From Bacteroidota bacterium (lineage in GTDB: Bacteria > Bacteroidota > Bacteroidia > Chitinophagales > Chitinophagaceae): a DNA stretch of 64,000 nucleotides. Location of the stretch: assembly GCA_947460595.1 (NCBI GenBank), contig CANHGS010000002.1:62001-126000 (forward strand), in the 5' to 3' direction. This document shows, one piece after another, positions 6,030 to 15,823 of the stretch (positions are counted from its first letter, which is position 1; every line of letters begins with the position of its first letter). The translations under genes were made by a program, and so were the position numbers. The notes below the pieces were generated by a model. That model searched no databases. It had not been told where the DNA came from and worked only from the letters and a program-made list of their open reading frames with translations.

Positions 6030-7586
6030 ATGCGCCTCCTCATCCCATTACTATTCCTTTCTCTTATCACATCGGCGCAGCCAAAGCTTTCAAATAAAAT
6101 CACCAACAATACCTTCTGGAACACCACCACCGGAACACCTATCTACTCCCAAGGCGGGGGCATCTTCCGCTTTAACAACAAATACTACTGGTACGGTGTG
6201 CAATACAAAGAGGCAGCGCTCTATAGGCAAGACCCCTCTATTACACAAGCCAATGCCACATTTGAAAATGTGACCTGCTACAGCAGCACAGATCTAGTAA
6301 ACTGGACATTTGAAGCCAATGTGCTCACCCAAGAAGAACTAGCCAAACATACCCGCAAAACTTGGATTGGCAGACTAGGTGTTGCCTATATTAAATCCAT
6401 CAACCAATATACCTTGGTAGTACAATGTGGTAACTCCGTGCTCTTTGCAACATCGGCCACGCCAACCGGAAATTTTGAATGGCATAACCAGATTAGCATG
6501 CAAGACATGATTGGTACACCCAATACCGGAGACCAAACTGTGTTCACGGACGATGACGGCATTGCTTACTTGATCTATTCTTATGGCAGGGGGCGCAACA
6601 AAATCTATGTATCGGAAATAGGGGTCAAAGACGGCAAGGTAAACCTGCTTGACTGCAAAGAAATTTTCAAGGGTGAGAGCCGTGAGGGTAACTGTTTATT
6701 TAAATACAAGGGCCGATATTATATGAGCGCTTCCAATATTTATGGATGGGATGCTTCCTTTGCTTATTACTTAGTAGCAGAGAATATTCGTGGGCCCTAT
6801 ACACCCACCAACAAGATGTTAGTGATGAAAGGTTGCGAAGCAGATTTTGCCCATGTTTCCCAAACCGGATTTTACTATACCATTCACGGAACCAAGCAAG
6901 AAACAGTGCTCTATTGCGGTGACCGATGGGCAGATTTTGCGGGCAATGGTTTGGGTTATAATCAGTGGGTGCCCTTGAGTTTTGAAGGAAAAGAAAATAC
7001 ACCCGTTTTCAATTCTTTGAGCACTTGGCATTTAAACGCAACAACAGGACAATGGCAGATAGCAGCAGACAATAACTATGTGCGTAACGGCAGTTTTGAA
7101 GCCGATAGAAGGCATATTCCAAGCCCCGTTAAACCTTTGCAAGACCAACTCGCAGGTTGGGAAACCAAAGTCATCACAGGCAATGCTCCCAGTCAGGACT
7201 CGGTGAATTCTCCAGTGCTCAATCACTTTAATTCAGAAGCGGAAAGAAAGCTAGTGATAGGGGAGAAATCCGCCCAGATTTCAGACCAAGTTTCCTTTGA
7301 ACGCCAACTCTCCCAAACCATTCCATCCACCCCAACAGTTCCATTGCCCAACGGGCAATATACCCTTACCGCCAAGATCCGCAACAGTACTGGCTTCTCT
7401 AAATTAGAACTCTATGCCCTTGGCCAAACCCGCCAATTTCAAACCATTGGTCACTGCCCTGAATGGACTACTATCTCGCTTAAAAACATCTCCGTACGCA
7501 ATGGAAAAGTAGAAATTGGCATTTATGCTGCAGGGGAGACCAATGCCTTTTGTTTGATGGATGATGTTAGCTTGGTGAGGGAGTAA
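6030..7586 (+). CDS. Secreted glycoside hydrolase family 43-like protein with C-terminal carbohydrate-binding-like domain
   Basis: A signal peptide (MRLLIPLLFLSLITSAQ) precedes a five-bladed propeller of about 320 residues. Recognisable parts are GGGIFRFNNKYYWYG (blade 1), NTGDQTVFTDDDGIAYLIYS with a conserved Asp, and ESREGNCLFKYKGRYYMS, whose Glu fits the catalytic acid. The Asp normally found near blade 1 as catalytic base is not evident; GGG-x-x-x-YYWYG resembles the exo-beta-1,3-galactanase branch, which lacks it. The last ~170 residues (VRNGSFEADRR to MDDVSLVRE) form a beta-sandwich typical of carbohydrate-binding modules. Substrate cannot be fixed, but galactan-like side chains are plausible. 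Confidence 0.8.
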   Translation: MRLLIPLLFLSLITSAQPKLSNKITNNTFWNTTTGTPIYSQGGGIFRFNNKYYWYGVQYKEAALYRQDPSITQANATFENVTCYSSTDLVNWTFEANVLTQEELAKHTRKTWIGRLGVAYIKSINQYTLVVQCGNSVLFATSATPTGNFEWHNQISMQDMIGTPNTGDQTVFTDDDGIAYLIYSYGRGRNKIYVSEIGVKDGKVNLLDCKEIFKGESREGNCLFKYKGRYYMSASNIYGWDASFAYYLVAENIRGPYTPTNKMLVMKGCEADFAHVSQTGFYYTIHGTKQETVLYCGDRWADFAGNGLGYNQWVPLSFEGKENTPVFNSLSTWHLNATTGQWQIAADNNYVRNGSFEADRRHIPSPVKPLQDQLAGWETKVITGNAPSQDSVNSPVLNHFNSEAERKLVIGEKSAQISDQVSFERQLSQTIPSTPTVPLPNGQYTLTAKIRNSTGFSKLELYALGQTRQFQTIGHCPEWTTISLKNISVRNGKVEIGIYAAGETNAFCLMDDVSLVRE

Positions 7587-7634
7587 AATTTTTCCAAAAT
7601 AATTGCCAGTTCAAAGAATTAAAGTAATTTAAAG

Positions 7635-7649
7635 TACCAATAATTGGTA
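7635..7649 (+). promoter_or_regulatory. Candidate ParD operator
   Basis: TACCAAT-A-ATTGGTA is a 15-base palindrome with a single central base, 18 bases before the parD ATG. ParD proteins have ribbon-helix-helix domains that bind such sites to repress their own operon. Confidence 0.6.
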
Positions 7650-7667
7650 ACTTTTAAAATAAACCAA

Positions 7668-7916
7668 ATGGGTAAGAATACTTCCATTTCACTTGGCGAC
7701 CACTTTGAAGATTTTTTGGCAGATAAAATCTCAACAGGAAGGTTTAAAAATGCTAGTGAAGTTATTAGAGCAGGTTTGCGTTTATTAGAGGAGGAGGAGA
7801 CCAAAATGGTAGCTTTAAAAAATGCAGTTGAAGAAGGATTTGAAAGTGGTTTGGCTAAAGATTTTAATGCTCAAAAACATTTGCAAAAATTAAAAGCCGC
7901 CAGAAAGAATGGCTAA
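7668..7916 (+). CDS. parD: ParD-type antitoxin (ribbon-helix-helix)
   Basis: The 82-residue protein begins MGKNTSISLGDHFEDFLADK, the short beta strand and helix of a ribbon-helix-helix DNA-binding domain. GRFKNASEVIRAGLRLLEEE follows, a strongly conserved ParD segment. The C-terminal half is the toxin-wrapping tail. The ATG at 7668 is preferred to the TTG at 7644, because that TTG lies inside the palindrome at 7635-7649. It overlaps parE by eight bases, which implies coupled translation. Confidence 0.9.
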   Translation: MGKNTSISLGDHFEDFLADKISTGRFKNASEVIRAGLRLLEEEETKMVALKNAVEEGFESGLAKDFNAQKHLQKLKAARKNG

Positions 7917-8208
7917 TTACCTTCTTTCAAAAAAAGCCACTGTTGATCTTTCAGAAATCTGGAATTATACATTTGATATTTGGTCTGAAACTCAAGCAGA
8001 CAATTACTATATGATGTTACTTGATGCCTGTCAAGATATATCTGAGAAAAAAATCAAAGGGAAAAAATATCCTGAAATTGCATTAACAGTTTTAGGCGCT
8101 AGAATTGGGCAGCACATTGTTTTTTATAAATGGGTTAGCCCAACAAGAATAATAGTAGCAAGAATTTTGCACAGTAGAATGGATTTGAGAAATAGAATTT
8201 TAGAATAG
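7909..8208 (+). CDS. parE: ParE-type toxin
   Basis: The 99-residue protein fits the RelE/ParE fold: YLLSKKATVDLSEIWNYTFD at the N-terminus, a helix with WSETQADNYYMMLLDACQDI, then GQHIVFYKWVSPTRIIVARI and the C-terminal LHSRMDLRNRILE typical of ParE. Known ParE proteins poison DNA gyrase. It overlaps ParD, the usual antitoxin-first order of parDE. Family is clear; target is inferred. Confidence 0.9.
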   Translation: MANYLLSKKATVDLSEIWNYTFDIWSETQADNYYMMLLDACQDISEKKIKGKKYPEIALTVLGARIGQHIVFYKWVSPTRIIVARILHSRMDLRNRILE

Positions 8209-8318
8209 TTTCAAATCTTGTTTCAGCAAATCTTGTTGATTATTTTCCCTCCCCATCTTAGCGCTTTTTACTTATTTTCACTCCCGAACCCGCCTCGGTT
8301 CCAACCAAAACTAAATCT

Positions 8319-11300
8319 ATGCGCATATTTGTTCTCATGGCCATGGCTGCCATTCCTATGACCATTATTGGTCTAACCCATAATTTTCAATCCAAGAATC
8401 TATGGGTCTCTAACGCAGACAGCACCAAAAAAGATACTACCAAGTTCAGCACTTTCAAAGACCTCCCACTCAAGGCAGAGCGGAGTATTCAGTTCAATAC
8501 CCAAGAAGGAACTTGGATGTCTTTAGACGTATCACCAGATGGCAACACAATAGCTTTTGACATGATGGGAGATATCTATACCCTGCCCATGACTGGTGGC
8601 AAGGCCAAACAAATTACCAAGGGATTGGCTTTTGACGCGCACCCTAGGTTTAGTCCCGATGGCAAGAAAATTCTCTTTACATCGGACCGCTCTGGAGCAG
8701 ATAACCTCTGGATCTTTAACCTGCAAACCAATGACACCATTCAGGTTACCAAAACCAATGTAGACGATTATCCTAGCGCGGTTTGGACACCCGATGGTAA
8801 ATACATTATTGCTAGTAAGGGGCGCAGATTGCCCCGTCTTTGGATGTACCATGTAGACGGAGGTGGCGGCATTCAAATCAATGACCAGCCCGGTACCCAA
8901 AAAACCATTGACCCCTTTGTGAGTGCCGATGGTAAATGGGTTTATTTCTCTCAACGTAACGGACCATGGAACTACAACGCCTTATTGCCCCAATACCAAA
9001 TTGGAGCTTATAATATTGAAAAAGGAGAGTACAGCACCATTACATCAAGATATGGTTCTGCCTTTACACCTACGTTGAGTAAAGACGGCAGGTGGATGGT
9101 TTATGGTTCTAGACACGAGGATAAAACAGGTTTGATTCTACGCAATTTGGCAACAGGTCAGGAGCGTTGGTTGGCCTATCCCGTGCAACGCGATGAACAA
9201 GAATCTATTGCGCCCTTGGGTGTTTTGCCAGGCATGGCATTTACCCCAGACAGCAAATTTTTATTGGCTTCTTATGGCGGTAAAATCTGGAAAATCACCA
9301 TTGACCAAGAAGGAAAAACTGCCCCTCAAGAAATTGCTTTTGAAGCTGGTGTAAACCTAGAACTTGGGCCAAGACTCTATTTCAACTATCCCGTAAAAGA
9401 TACCAGCCACGCACTCAGTTCTCAAATTAGAGACGCTGTGCCTAGCGGCGATGGTAAACAACTGGCATTTACTGCATTGAACCGTTTGTATGTGATGGAC
9501 TATCCCAATGGTACGCCTAAGAGGGTTACCAATTTCAATTCCGTAGAAGCCATGCCAGCATGGAATCCCAATGGCAAGCAATTGGTTTTTGTTACTTGGA
9601 ATGAACAGGAGGGTGGTGCTATCTATAAGGCTAACGCAGATGGATCCGGCCTGACAAAAATCAGTAGCGAGTCCGCATATTATTCTCAACCGGCCTGGAG
9701 CAATAACAACCGCATTGCCTACTTTAAAGCACCCAATCGCGTATTCAAAGACGCAGAGGGAAATAACTATAGTGATGCTGAAACCAAAATCAATTGGATC
9801 AGCCCCAATGGTGGAGCAGAGCACTTGATTGACTATGCCAATAACCGTGGCAACCTACATTTTACCACCGATACTAGCCGCGTATTTTTAAATGGTGGTG
9901 CAGGAACATTGTTGTCTATTCGCTGGGATGGAACTGATTTGAAAACACTGGTAAAAGTATCTGGTATCACTACATTTGGAACCGTTGCTGATGCAGACCA
10001 TGACTATGTGATGGGTAAGAGCCGCAGCAGTTTTGATCCAGTAAATAATTGCATGTTACCTGAAGGTGCATCGGAGCGCGAGCCCCAGCAAACACCGGCC
10101 AATGCCGATGTGATTTTAATGGCACCCAAGGGAGACCAGGCCTTGGCTCAAGTAAAAAACAATATCTATGTAGTTACGGTTCCTGATGCAGGTAAGACAG
10201 CAAGCATTTCTGTTGCTGCACCGCAGAATAGTAGTTTTCCATCGCGCCAGCTAACGGAGATTGGCGGAGAATTTCCAGCCTGGGAAGCAGACGGTAAAAA
10301 AGTACACTGGAGCTTGGGTAATGGTCACTGGGTTTTTGATCTTGACCGTGCCAAGACTTTAGAGGACTCTGTAAAAGCCGTTAAAAAACTAGACGCATTA
10401 AAACCAAAAGATACCAGCAAACCCAAGCAGGACAGTGCTTTACTGGCGCAACAAAAATTAAAAGAAAAATATAGCCCGCTTGAAATGCAGGTGAAAGTTT
10501 ATTATCAAAAAGACCAACCAACAGGCATTATCCTCTTGAAAAATGCCCGCATCATTACCATGAAGGGTGATGAAATTATTGAACGTGGTGATGTGTTGAT
10601 TGAGAACAATCGCATTAAAGCAGTAGGTAAATCTGGTTCTTTGAAAACGCCTGCAGGTACCAAAGTAATTGACTGCGCTGGCAAGACCATTACCCCTGGT
10701 TTTGTAGACACGCACGCCCATATGTGGCCTTTCTGGGGCATGCACAAAGACAATGTTTGGCTCTATGCTGCTAACCTAGCTTATGGTGTTACAACCACCC
10801 GTGACCCTCAAACGGCTACCACCGATGTGCTTACTTATGGAGACATGGTAGACGCTGGTCAGATTCCTGGTCCACGCATTTATAGCACTGGCCCCGGTGT
10901 AGGATTTTGGTTGTATAACCTGACCAGTTTGGATCAAACCAAAAAGATCTTGGAGCAGTATAGCAAGTATTATAAAACCCAATACATCAAAATGTATTTA
11001 ACGGGTAATAGACAAGCTAGACAATGGATTATCCAGGCATCCAAAGAACAAAAATTAATGCCTACCACAGAAGGTGGATTGGACTTTAAATTGAACATGA
11101 CCCATATGCTGGATGGATATCCTGGTATTGAGCATTCATTGCCTATTTTCCCCTTGTACAAAGACTTAACCAAGAGTTTGGCTGCTAGTAAAACAGCATT
11201 AACCCCAACCTTGATTGTGGCTTATGGTGGACCATGGGCAGAGAATTTTTATTATACCACCGAGAGTCCTTTGCATGATCCCAAATTGAATCATTTTACC

Positions 11301-11792
11301 CCATATGAAGAATTGCATAGCAAAGCAGCTAGACGCGCGGGTTCTTTGGGTGGTTGGTTTACTCCTGAAGACCAAGTCTTCCCCAAACACGCACAAGGTT
11401 TAAAAAGCTTAGTTGAACAAGACGGTTTGGTAGGAGTGGGTAGCCATGGTCAGTTACAGGGTCTTGGTTATCATTGGGAAATGTGGAGCATTGGTAGTGG
11501 TGGTATGAAACCTTTAGACATGCTAAAAACGGCCACCATTCTTGGTGCTACTGCCTTGGGTTTAGACAAAGACCTAGGTAGTATTGAATCTGGTAAACTA
11601 GCCGATCTGGTGATCATGGATCAAAATCCACTGGCCAATATTCGCAATACTAATACTATCAAGTATGTGGTTAAAAATGGTCGTCTCTATGAGGGCAATA
11701 CCTTAGACGAGATTTATCCAACACCGCGTAAGCTTGATACAGGTTCTTGGACCAAACCCCTCCCATTGGTAAACACACCTGTGAAGCAATAG
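8319..11792 (+). CDS. Exported fusion of a TolB/PD40-type beta-propeller with an amidohydrolase
   Basis: The 1157-residue protein starts with a hydrophobic export segment. About residues 60-690 hold repeated WD40-like/PD40 units (LDVSPDGNTIAFDMMGD, PRFSPDGKKILFTSDRSGAD, PAWNPNGKQLVFVT). From about 735 on there is an amidohydrolase: IILLKNARIITMKGDEIIER, the metal motif TPGFVDTHAHM near 797, later VGVGSHGQLQG and, near the end, LGSIESGKLADLVIMDQNPL. This architecture is common in Bacteroidota; it is assigned to imidazolonepropionase/prolidase-like hydrolases whose substrate is usually unknown. It likely acts in the periplasm on a small amide or peptide. Full length, no breaks. Confidence 0.88.
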   Translation: MRIFVLMAMAAIPMTIIGLTHNFQSKNLWVSNADSTKKDTTKFSTFKDLPLKAERSIQFNTQEGTWMSLDVSPDGNTIAFDMMGDIYTLPMTGGKAKQITKGLAFDAHPRFSPDGKKILFTSDRSGADNLWIFNLQTNDTIQVTKTNVDDYPSAVWTPDGKYIIASKGRRLPRLWMYHVDGGGGIQINDQPGTQKTIDPFVSADGKWVYFSQRNGPWNYNALLPQYQIGAYNIEKGEYSTITSRYGSAFTPTLSKDGRWMVYGSRHEDKTGLILRNLATGQERWLAYPVQRDEQESIAPLGVLPGMAFTPDSKFLLASYGGKIWKITIDQEGKTAPQEIAFEAGVNLELGPRLYFNYPVKDTSHALSSQIRDAVPSGDGKQLAFTALNRLYVMDYPNGTPKRVTNFNSVEAMPAWNPNGKQLVFVTWNEQEGGAIYKANADGSGLTKISSESAYYSQPAWSNNNRIAYFKAPNRVFKDAEGNNYSDAETKINWISPNGGAEHLIDYANNRGNLHFTTDTSRVFLNGGAGTLLSIRWDGTDLKTLVKVSGITTFGTVADADHDYVMGKSRSSFDPVNNCMLPEGASEREPQQTPANADVILMAPKGDQALAQVKNNIYVVTVPDAGKTASISVAAPQNSSFPSRQLTEIGGEFPAWEADGKKVHWSLGNGHWVFDLDRAKTLEDSVKAVKKLDALKPKDTSKPKQDSALLAQQKLKEKYSPLEMQVKVYYQKDQPTGIILLKNARIITMKGDEIIERGDVLIENNRIKAVGKSGSLKTPAGTKVIDCAGKTITPGFVDTHAHMWPFWGMHKDNVWLYAANLAYGVTTTRDPQTATTDVLTYGDMVDAGQIPGPRIYSTGPGVGFWLYNLTSLDQTKKILEQYSKYYKTQYIKMYLTGNRQARQWIIQASKEQKLMPTTEGGLDFKLNMTHMLDGYPGIEHSLPIFPLYKDLTKSLAASKTALTPTLIVAYGGPWAENFYYTTESPLHDPKLNHFTPYEELHSKAARRAGSLGGWFTPEDQVFPKHAQGLKSLVEQDGLVGVGSHGQLQGLGYHWEMWSIGSGGMKPLDMLKTATILGATALGLDKDLGSIESGKLADLVIMDQNPLANIRNTNTIKYVVKNGRLYEGNTLDEIYPTPRKLDTGSWTKPLPLVNTPVKQ

Positions 11793-12016
11793 AATTTAAG
11801 GTTGTTTCACAATTAAAGGATTTTACTAGAGCATCTACTTATATGATATTCAACAGTTTGATTCTAAGGCAGCATTATGCATTGGGATAGATAGGACTTT
11901 ATTTTGAAGTATTAGAGTTGGTTCCTGCGGAATAATTGCTATTATATAACGTATTATTAAAATTCATTAATTTTATTGCCTTAAATTGCATTCTATTTTA
12001 GTACATAACTCATCTT

Positions 12017-13255
12017 ATGCAGCAATTGGCAGACTGGTATTTTGCCCTGATTTTTTTTGTGACTCTTTTAGGCTTCATGGTCTCTGGTATACTCTTTTTT
12101 GTCAACAAAACAGATACGTTCTCTGCTAGGTTATTAGCGGGTTTTTTGGTCAGCATTTGTATTCTAGTGTTGAACAATGAATTAATGGCCACTAGGTTTT
12201 TTTTGAATTTTCCTCATTTGTGGCGGTCTGCAGTTTTTGCTAGTTTTTGTTTTCAAGCTTTTGGGTATCTCTATGTACGGTCTGTTCTAGATCAATCTTA
12301 TGCATTCAAGAAATGGGACTTCTTGTTTTTTTTACCAGCAATTCTATATCCTATAACACTATTGCCTTTTTACCTCTTACCTGCTTCAGATAAATTAATT
12401 ATTATCCAGAAAATCATTACTGATAATTCATTGATTGCAAAAGAACCGGAAAGTATTTTGCCCAATGGAATAGGCACTGTAGCCAGATCATTCTATGGAA
12501 TAATATTGGCCTCATTCCAATTTAAGATGTTGTTTCAATGGAAAAAGAAACTGGCACTGGCACCTGAAAGAAAGAATCAAAATAGAGATACCTATAAATG
12601 GTTGTTTTATTTTACCTGTTGTGGAGCGTCTCTTTATTTGATAGCCTTTGGTCTGATTATTTTTCAATTAACTATTTATTTCAGCATCTGGCAAACCGTC
12701 ATTTTTGCTATCACTTTTACCATTTTATTCATTATCGTATACCTATTACGCAAACCTAATATTCTTTACGGCATGACGGGATGGTTACAACAAACTATTC
12801 CCCAAGCAGCAATGCCGGATGACAAAATGACCATTGCCATACAAAAGTCTGAAGAGGAATTACCCAGAACTAGTTTAACCCTAGAGCAGGGGGCGCTGTA
12901 TAAAAACTTATTAGAAAACCATTTTGCAGAGAACAACCCCTTTATCAAAGGGGGCTATACCATGGGAGATTTGTCTAAGGAGTTATCTATACCCTCGCAC
13001 CAGCTATCTGCTTTTATTAATCAAGAATATGGTAAGAATTTTAATGAACTGATTAATAATTATAGGGTGGATTATCTAGAACATTTGGTGTCTCAGAACC
13101 CAGAATACCTAAATTTTACCTTGGAAGCATTAGGGCAATTAGCTGGTTTTAAATCTAGGGCATCTTTTTACTCTGCCGTAAAAAAGAAATCTGGACTAAC
13201 TCCAGCGGCACTTTTTAGCCCAAAAACGCCAGATTCTACTTCAGTTCTGTCCTGA
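12017..13255 (+). CDS. Membrane-anchored AraC-family transcriptional regulator
   Basis: Roughly residues 1-240 contain about seven hydrophobic helices (such as YFALIFFVTLLGFMVSGILF and FAITFTILFIIVYLL). The last ~110 residues are an AraC HTH: GDLSKELSIPSHQLSAFINQ, a hydrophilic linker, then LEALGQLAGFKSRASFYSAV and KKKSGLTPAALF. Such proteins occur widely in Bacteroidota, where the membrane part may sense a ligand or stress. The gene stands alone and in the same direction as the arylsulfatase 92 bases downstream, which could be its target. Confidence 0.88.
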   Translation: MQQLADWYFALIFFVTLLGFMVSGILFFVNKTDTFSARLLAGFLVSICILVLNNELMATRFFLNFPHLWRSAVFASFCFQAFGYLYVRSVLDQSYAFKKWDFLFFLPAILYPITLLPFYLLPASDKLIIIQKIITDNSLIAKEPESILPNGIGTVARSFYGIILASFQFKMLFQWKKKLALAPERKNQNRDTYKWLFYFTCCGASLYLIAFGLIIFQLTIYFSIWQTVIFAITFTILFIIVYLLRKPNILYGMTGWLQQTIPQAAMPDDKMTIAIQKSEEELPRTSLTLEQGALYKNLLENHFAENNPFIKGGYTMGDLSKELSIPSHQLSAFINQEYGKNFNELINNYRVDYLEHLVSQNPEYLNFTLEALGQLAGFKSRASFYSAVKKKSGLTPAALFSPKTPDSTSVLS

Positions 13256-13347
13256 TTTTGAAATTTGCTACATAACAAAGATTGGATATTTGCAATAAGG
13301 ACTGTTTTGGATTATTTTTATCCCACTTATAAACAATCCTTTTTAAT

Positions 13348-15750
13348 ATGAAAATTTCTTCAATCAAGTCCTTGCTCGTTGCCGCAACTGCCCTTGTCTC
13401 TTTAGGCGCTGATGCACAGCAAGTAACCCCCAAGTTTAACGGGGTAGTAAAGTTGGACGTAAGGGATTCCAAACCCGATTGGGCTCCTTTTATCCGCAAA
13501 AAAGCTCCTGCTGGTTCTCCCAACATTTTATTCATTTTGTACGATGATACCGGTTTAGGTGCTTGGTCTCCTTATGGTGGTAGAATCAATATGCCAACCA
13601 TGGACAAACTGGCAGCCGATGGTCTTACCTATACCCAATGGCATACGGTGGCTCTTTGTTCACCAACCCGTTCTTGTATCAATACGGGACGTAACCATAA
13701 CTTGAATGGCATGGGAGCTATCACAGAAGGTGCCAACGGATTCCCAGGATACTCTTGTCAATTACCTGCTGAAGCTGCTACCATGGCCCAAGTCTTAAAT
13801 GACAATGGCTGGAGTACTTTTTGGCTGGGTAAAGACCACAACGTTCCTGAAACCGATTTGTCTGCAGGTGCTAACAAAAGCCAATGGCCTTTGCAACAAG
13901 GATATGACCGTTTTTATGGATTTATTGGTGGTGAAACCAACCAGTTTTATCCTGATTTAACAGAAGATAACCACGCCATTGAACAACCTTATGGTCCTGA
14001 AAAAGGCTATCATTTGTCAAAAGACTTAGCAGATCAAGCCATTAAAATGATTGCTGATCAAAATTCAGCCAATCCTTCTAAACCTTGGTTCATGTGGTAT
14101 TGCCCAGGTGCCAATCACGCGCCGCACCAAGCGCCTAAAGACTATATAGCCAAATACAAGGGCAAATTTGACGATGGATATGACGCTTATCGCAAATGGG
14201 TATTACCCCGTATGATTGCAAAAGGTATTTTACCAAAAGATACCAAGTTAACTGATTTTAATCCCATGCCTGCTGACCAATCAGCTGCTGGTGACTATGT
14301 AAGACCTTGGGATAAACTTTCTGCAGACGAGAAAAAACTATTCTCTAGGTTATGTGAAGTATATGCTGCGTTCTCTGAATACACAGACGTACAAATTGGT
14401 CGCATCATTGACCACTTAAAAGCAACTGGTCAGTATGACAATACCATCATCATGTATGCAGCTGATAACGGTGCATCTGGAGAAGGTAGCCCTAGTGGTT
14501 CTGTAAATGAGAACAAATTCTTTAACGGTTATCCGGATGAATTATCAGAGAACATGAAACTGATTAATGAATTGGGTGGTCCCAATACCTACGAGCACTA
14601 TCCAACAGGATGGGCCGCAGCTTTTTCTACGCCGTTTAAAATGTTCAAGCGTTATGCTAACTATTCAGGTGGAACAGCTGATCCATTGGTAATTACTTGG
14701 CCCAAAGGTATCAAAGCCCGTGGCGAAGTAAGAAACCAATACCACCACGCGGTGGATATTGTTCCTACTATTTTAGAAGCTTGTGGTGTAGAAATGCCAA
14801 AAGTATACAAGGGGGTTGCGCAATATCCATTGTCTGGTGTTTCTATGAAATACAGTTTTGATGCTACACCTGATGCTCCAACTCAAAAACATGTTCAGTA
14901 TTATACCATGTTGGGTACTCGTGCTATTTGGCAGGATGGCTGGAAAGCGGTTGCCGTTCACGCACCTCTCACTAGCAAAGGCCATTTTGACCAAGACAAA
15001 TGGGAACTCTATCATACTGATGTGGATAGGGCAGAAGCAACAGATTTAGCTGCTCAATATCCTGAGAAATTAGAAGCTTTGAAAAAGCTTTATATTGTTG
15101 AAGCCGAAAAGAACAATGCCTTCCCATTAGATGATAGAAGTGCGGTTGAAATCCTAGGTTTGGAACGTCCTATGGAAGAAGCGCCTAGAGATAGTTATAC
15201 TTATTATCCGCATACTAGCTCAGTTCCTGAAGCGGTAGCTGTAAACGTACGTGGTAAGTCATTTAAAATCATTGCCAACGTAGAAGTAAAAGACGCTAAC
15301 GCATCAGGCGTGATCTTTGCACATGGTTCTAGATTTGGTGGACATAGTTTGTTTATCAAAGACCATAAACTCTATTATGTCTATAATTTCTTAGGAATTA
15401 CAGAACAAAAGTTAGTATCTACTGCACCCATTACAACTGGTAAATACACATTTGGAATGGAGTTTACCAAAGAGAAAGCAGGTCAGTATAATGAGTCTAT
15501 TGGAACAGCTAAATTGTACATCAATGCAAAGTCTGTGGCAACAACTTCCATGAAAGCTCAGGTAGGTAAATTTACCTTGTCTGGTGATGGTCTTTGCGTG
15601 GGATACGATAGCGGAGATCCTGTAAGTAAACTATACAAGTCACCAGGTGAATTTAAAGGGGGGACCATTTCTTTTGTAACCGTTAGTACTGGAAAAGAAC
15701 AGTATAGTGATTTGCAAAAAGACGCTCAAAGAGCCTTTAGAAAAGAATAA
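13348..15750 (+). CDS. Exported arylsulfatase (formylglycine-dependent sulfatase)
   Basis: The 800-residue protein has a signal peptide ending ALVSLGADAQ. The sulfatase core begins with NILFILYDDTGLGAWSPYGG, whose DD pair binds the metal, and has the C-x-P-x-R site CSPTRSCINTGRN at C104-R108; C104 should be oxidised to formylglycine. PWFMWYCPGANHAPHQAP and MYAADNGASGEGSP supply further active-site residues. About residues 620-800 form an extra beta-sandwich with lectin-like strands. No anSME maturase or FGE is in the window. The substrate is a sulfate ester, possibly a sulfated glycan, but cannot be named. Confidence 0.93.
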   Translation: MKISSIKSLLVAATALVSLGADAQQVTPKFNGVVKLDVRDSKPDWAPFIRKKAPAGSPNILFILYDDTGLGAWSPYGGRINMPTMDKLAADGLTYTQWHTVALCSPTRSCINTGRNHNLNGMGAITEGANGFPGYSCQLPAEAATMAQVLNDNGWSTFWLGKDHNVPETDLSAGANKSQWPLQQGYDRFYGFIGGETNQFYPDLTEDNHAIEQPYGPEKGYHLSKDLADQAIKMIADQNSANPSKPWFMWYCPGANHAPHQAPKDYIAKYKGKFDDGYDAYRKWVLPRMIAKGILPKDTKLTDFNPMPADQSAAGDYVRPWDKLSADEKKLFSRLCEVYAAFSEYTDVQIGRIIDHLKATGQYDNTIIMYAADNGASGEGSPSGSVNENKFFNGYPDELSENMKLINELGGPNTYEHYPTGWAAAFSTPFKMFKRYANYSGGTADPLVITWPKGIKARGEVRNQYHHAVDIVPTILEACGVEMPKVYKGVAQYPLSGVSMKYSFDATPDAPTQKHVQYYTMLGTRAIWQDGWKAVAVHAPLTSKGHFDQDKWELYHTDVDRAEATDLAAQYPEKLEALKKLYIVEAEKNNAFPLDDRSAVEILGLERPMEEAPRDSYTYYPHTSSVPEAVAVNVRGKSFKIIANVEVKDANASGVIFAHGSRFGGHSLFIKDHKLYYVYNFLGITEQKLVSTAPITTGKYTFGMEFTKEKAGQYNESIGTAKLYINAKSVATTSMKAQVGKFTLSGDGLCVGYDSGDPVSKLYKSPGEFKGGTISFVTVSTGKEQYSDLQKDAQRAFRKE

Positions 15751-15765
15751 GTTAATTCAATTTGC

Positions 15766-15799
15766 GCAGCCTCAATGTATCTATTGGGGCTGCTTTTTT
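15766..15799 (+). terminator. Terminator after the arylsulfatase gene
   Basis: Arms GCAGCCTCAAT (15766-15776) and ATTGGGGCTGC (15783-15793), one G-T pair, followed by six T's. Confidence 0.85.
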
Positions 15800-15823
15800 A
15801 TTCCACATGTTTAAAAAATTTCT

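Noticed and set aside
8656..8954. Many antisense open frames inside large genes (such as 8532-8954, 9357-9824, 22297-22923)
   Set aside because: They lie fully inside well-supported genes, show no family features and are expected from codon bias.
10240..10250. Third exact CATCGCGCCAG
   Set aside because: It lies inside the amidohydrolase coding sequence (Ser-Arg-Gln) without the other repeat elements; most likely chance.
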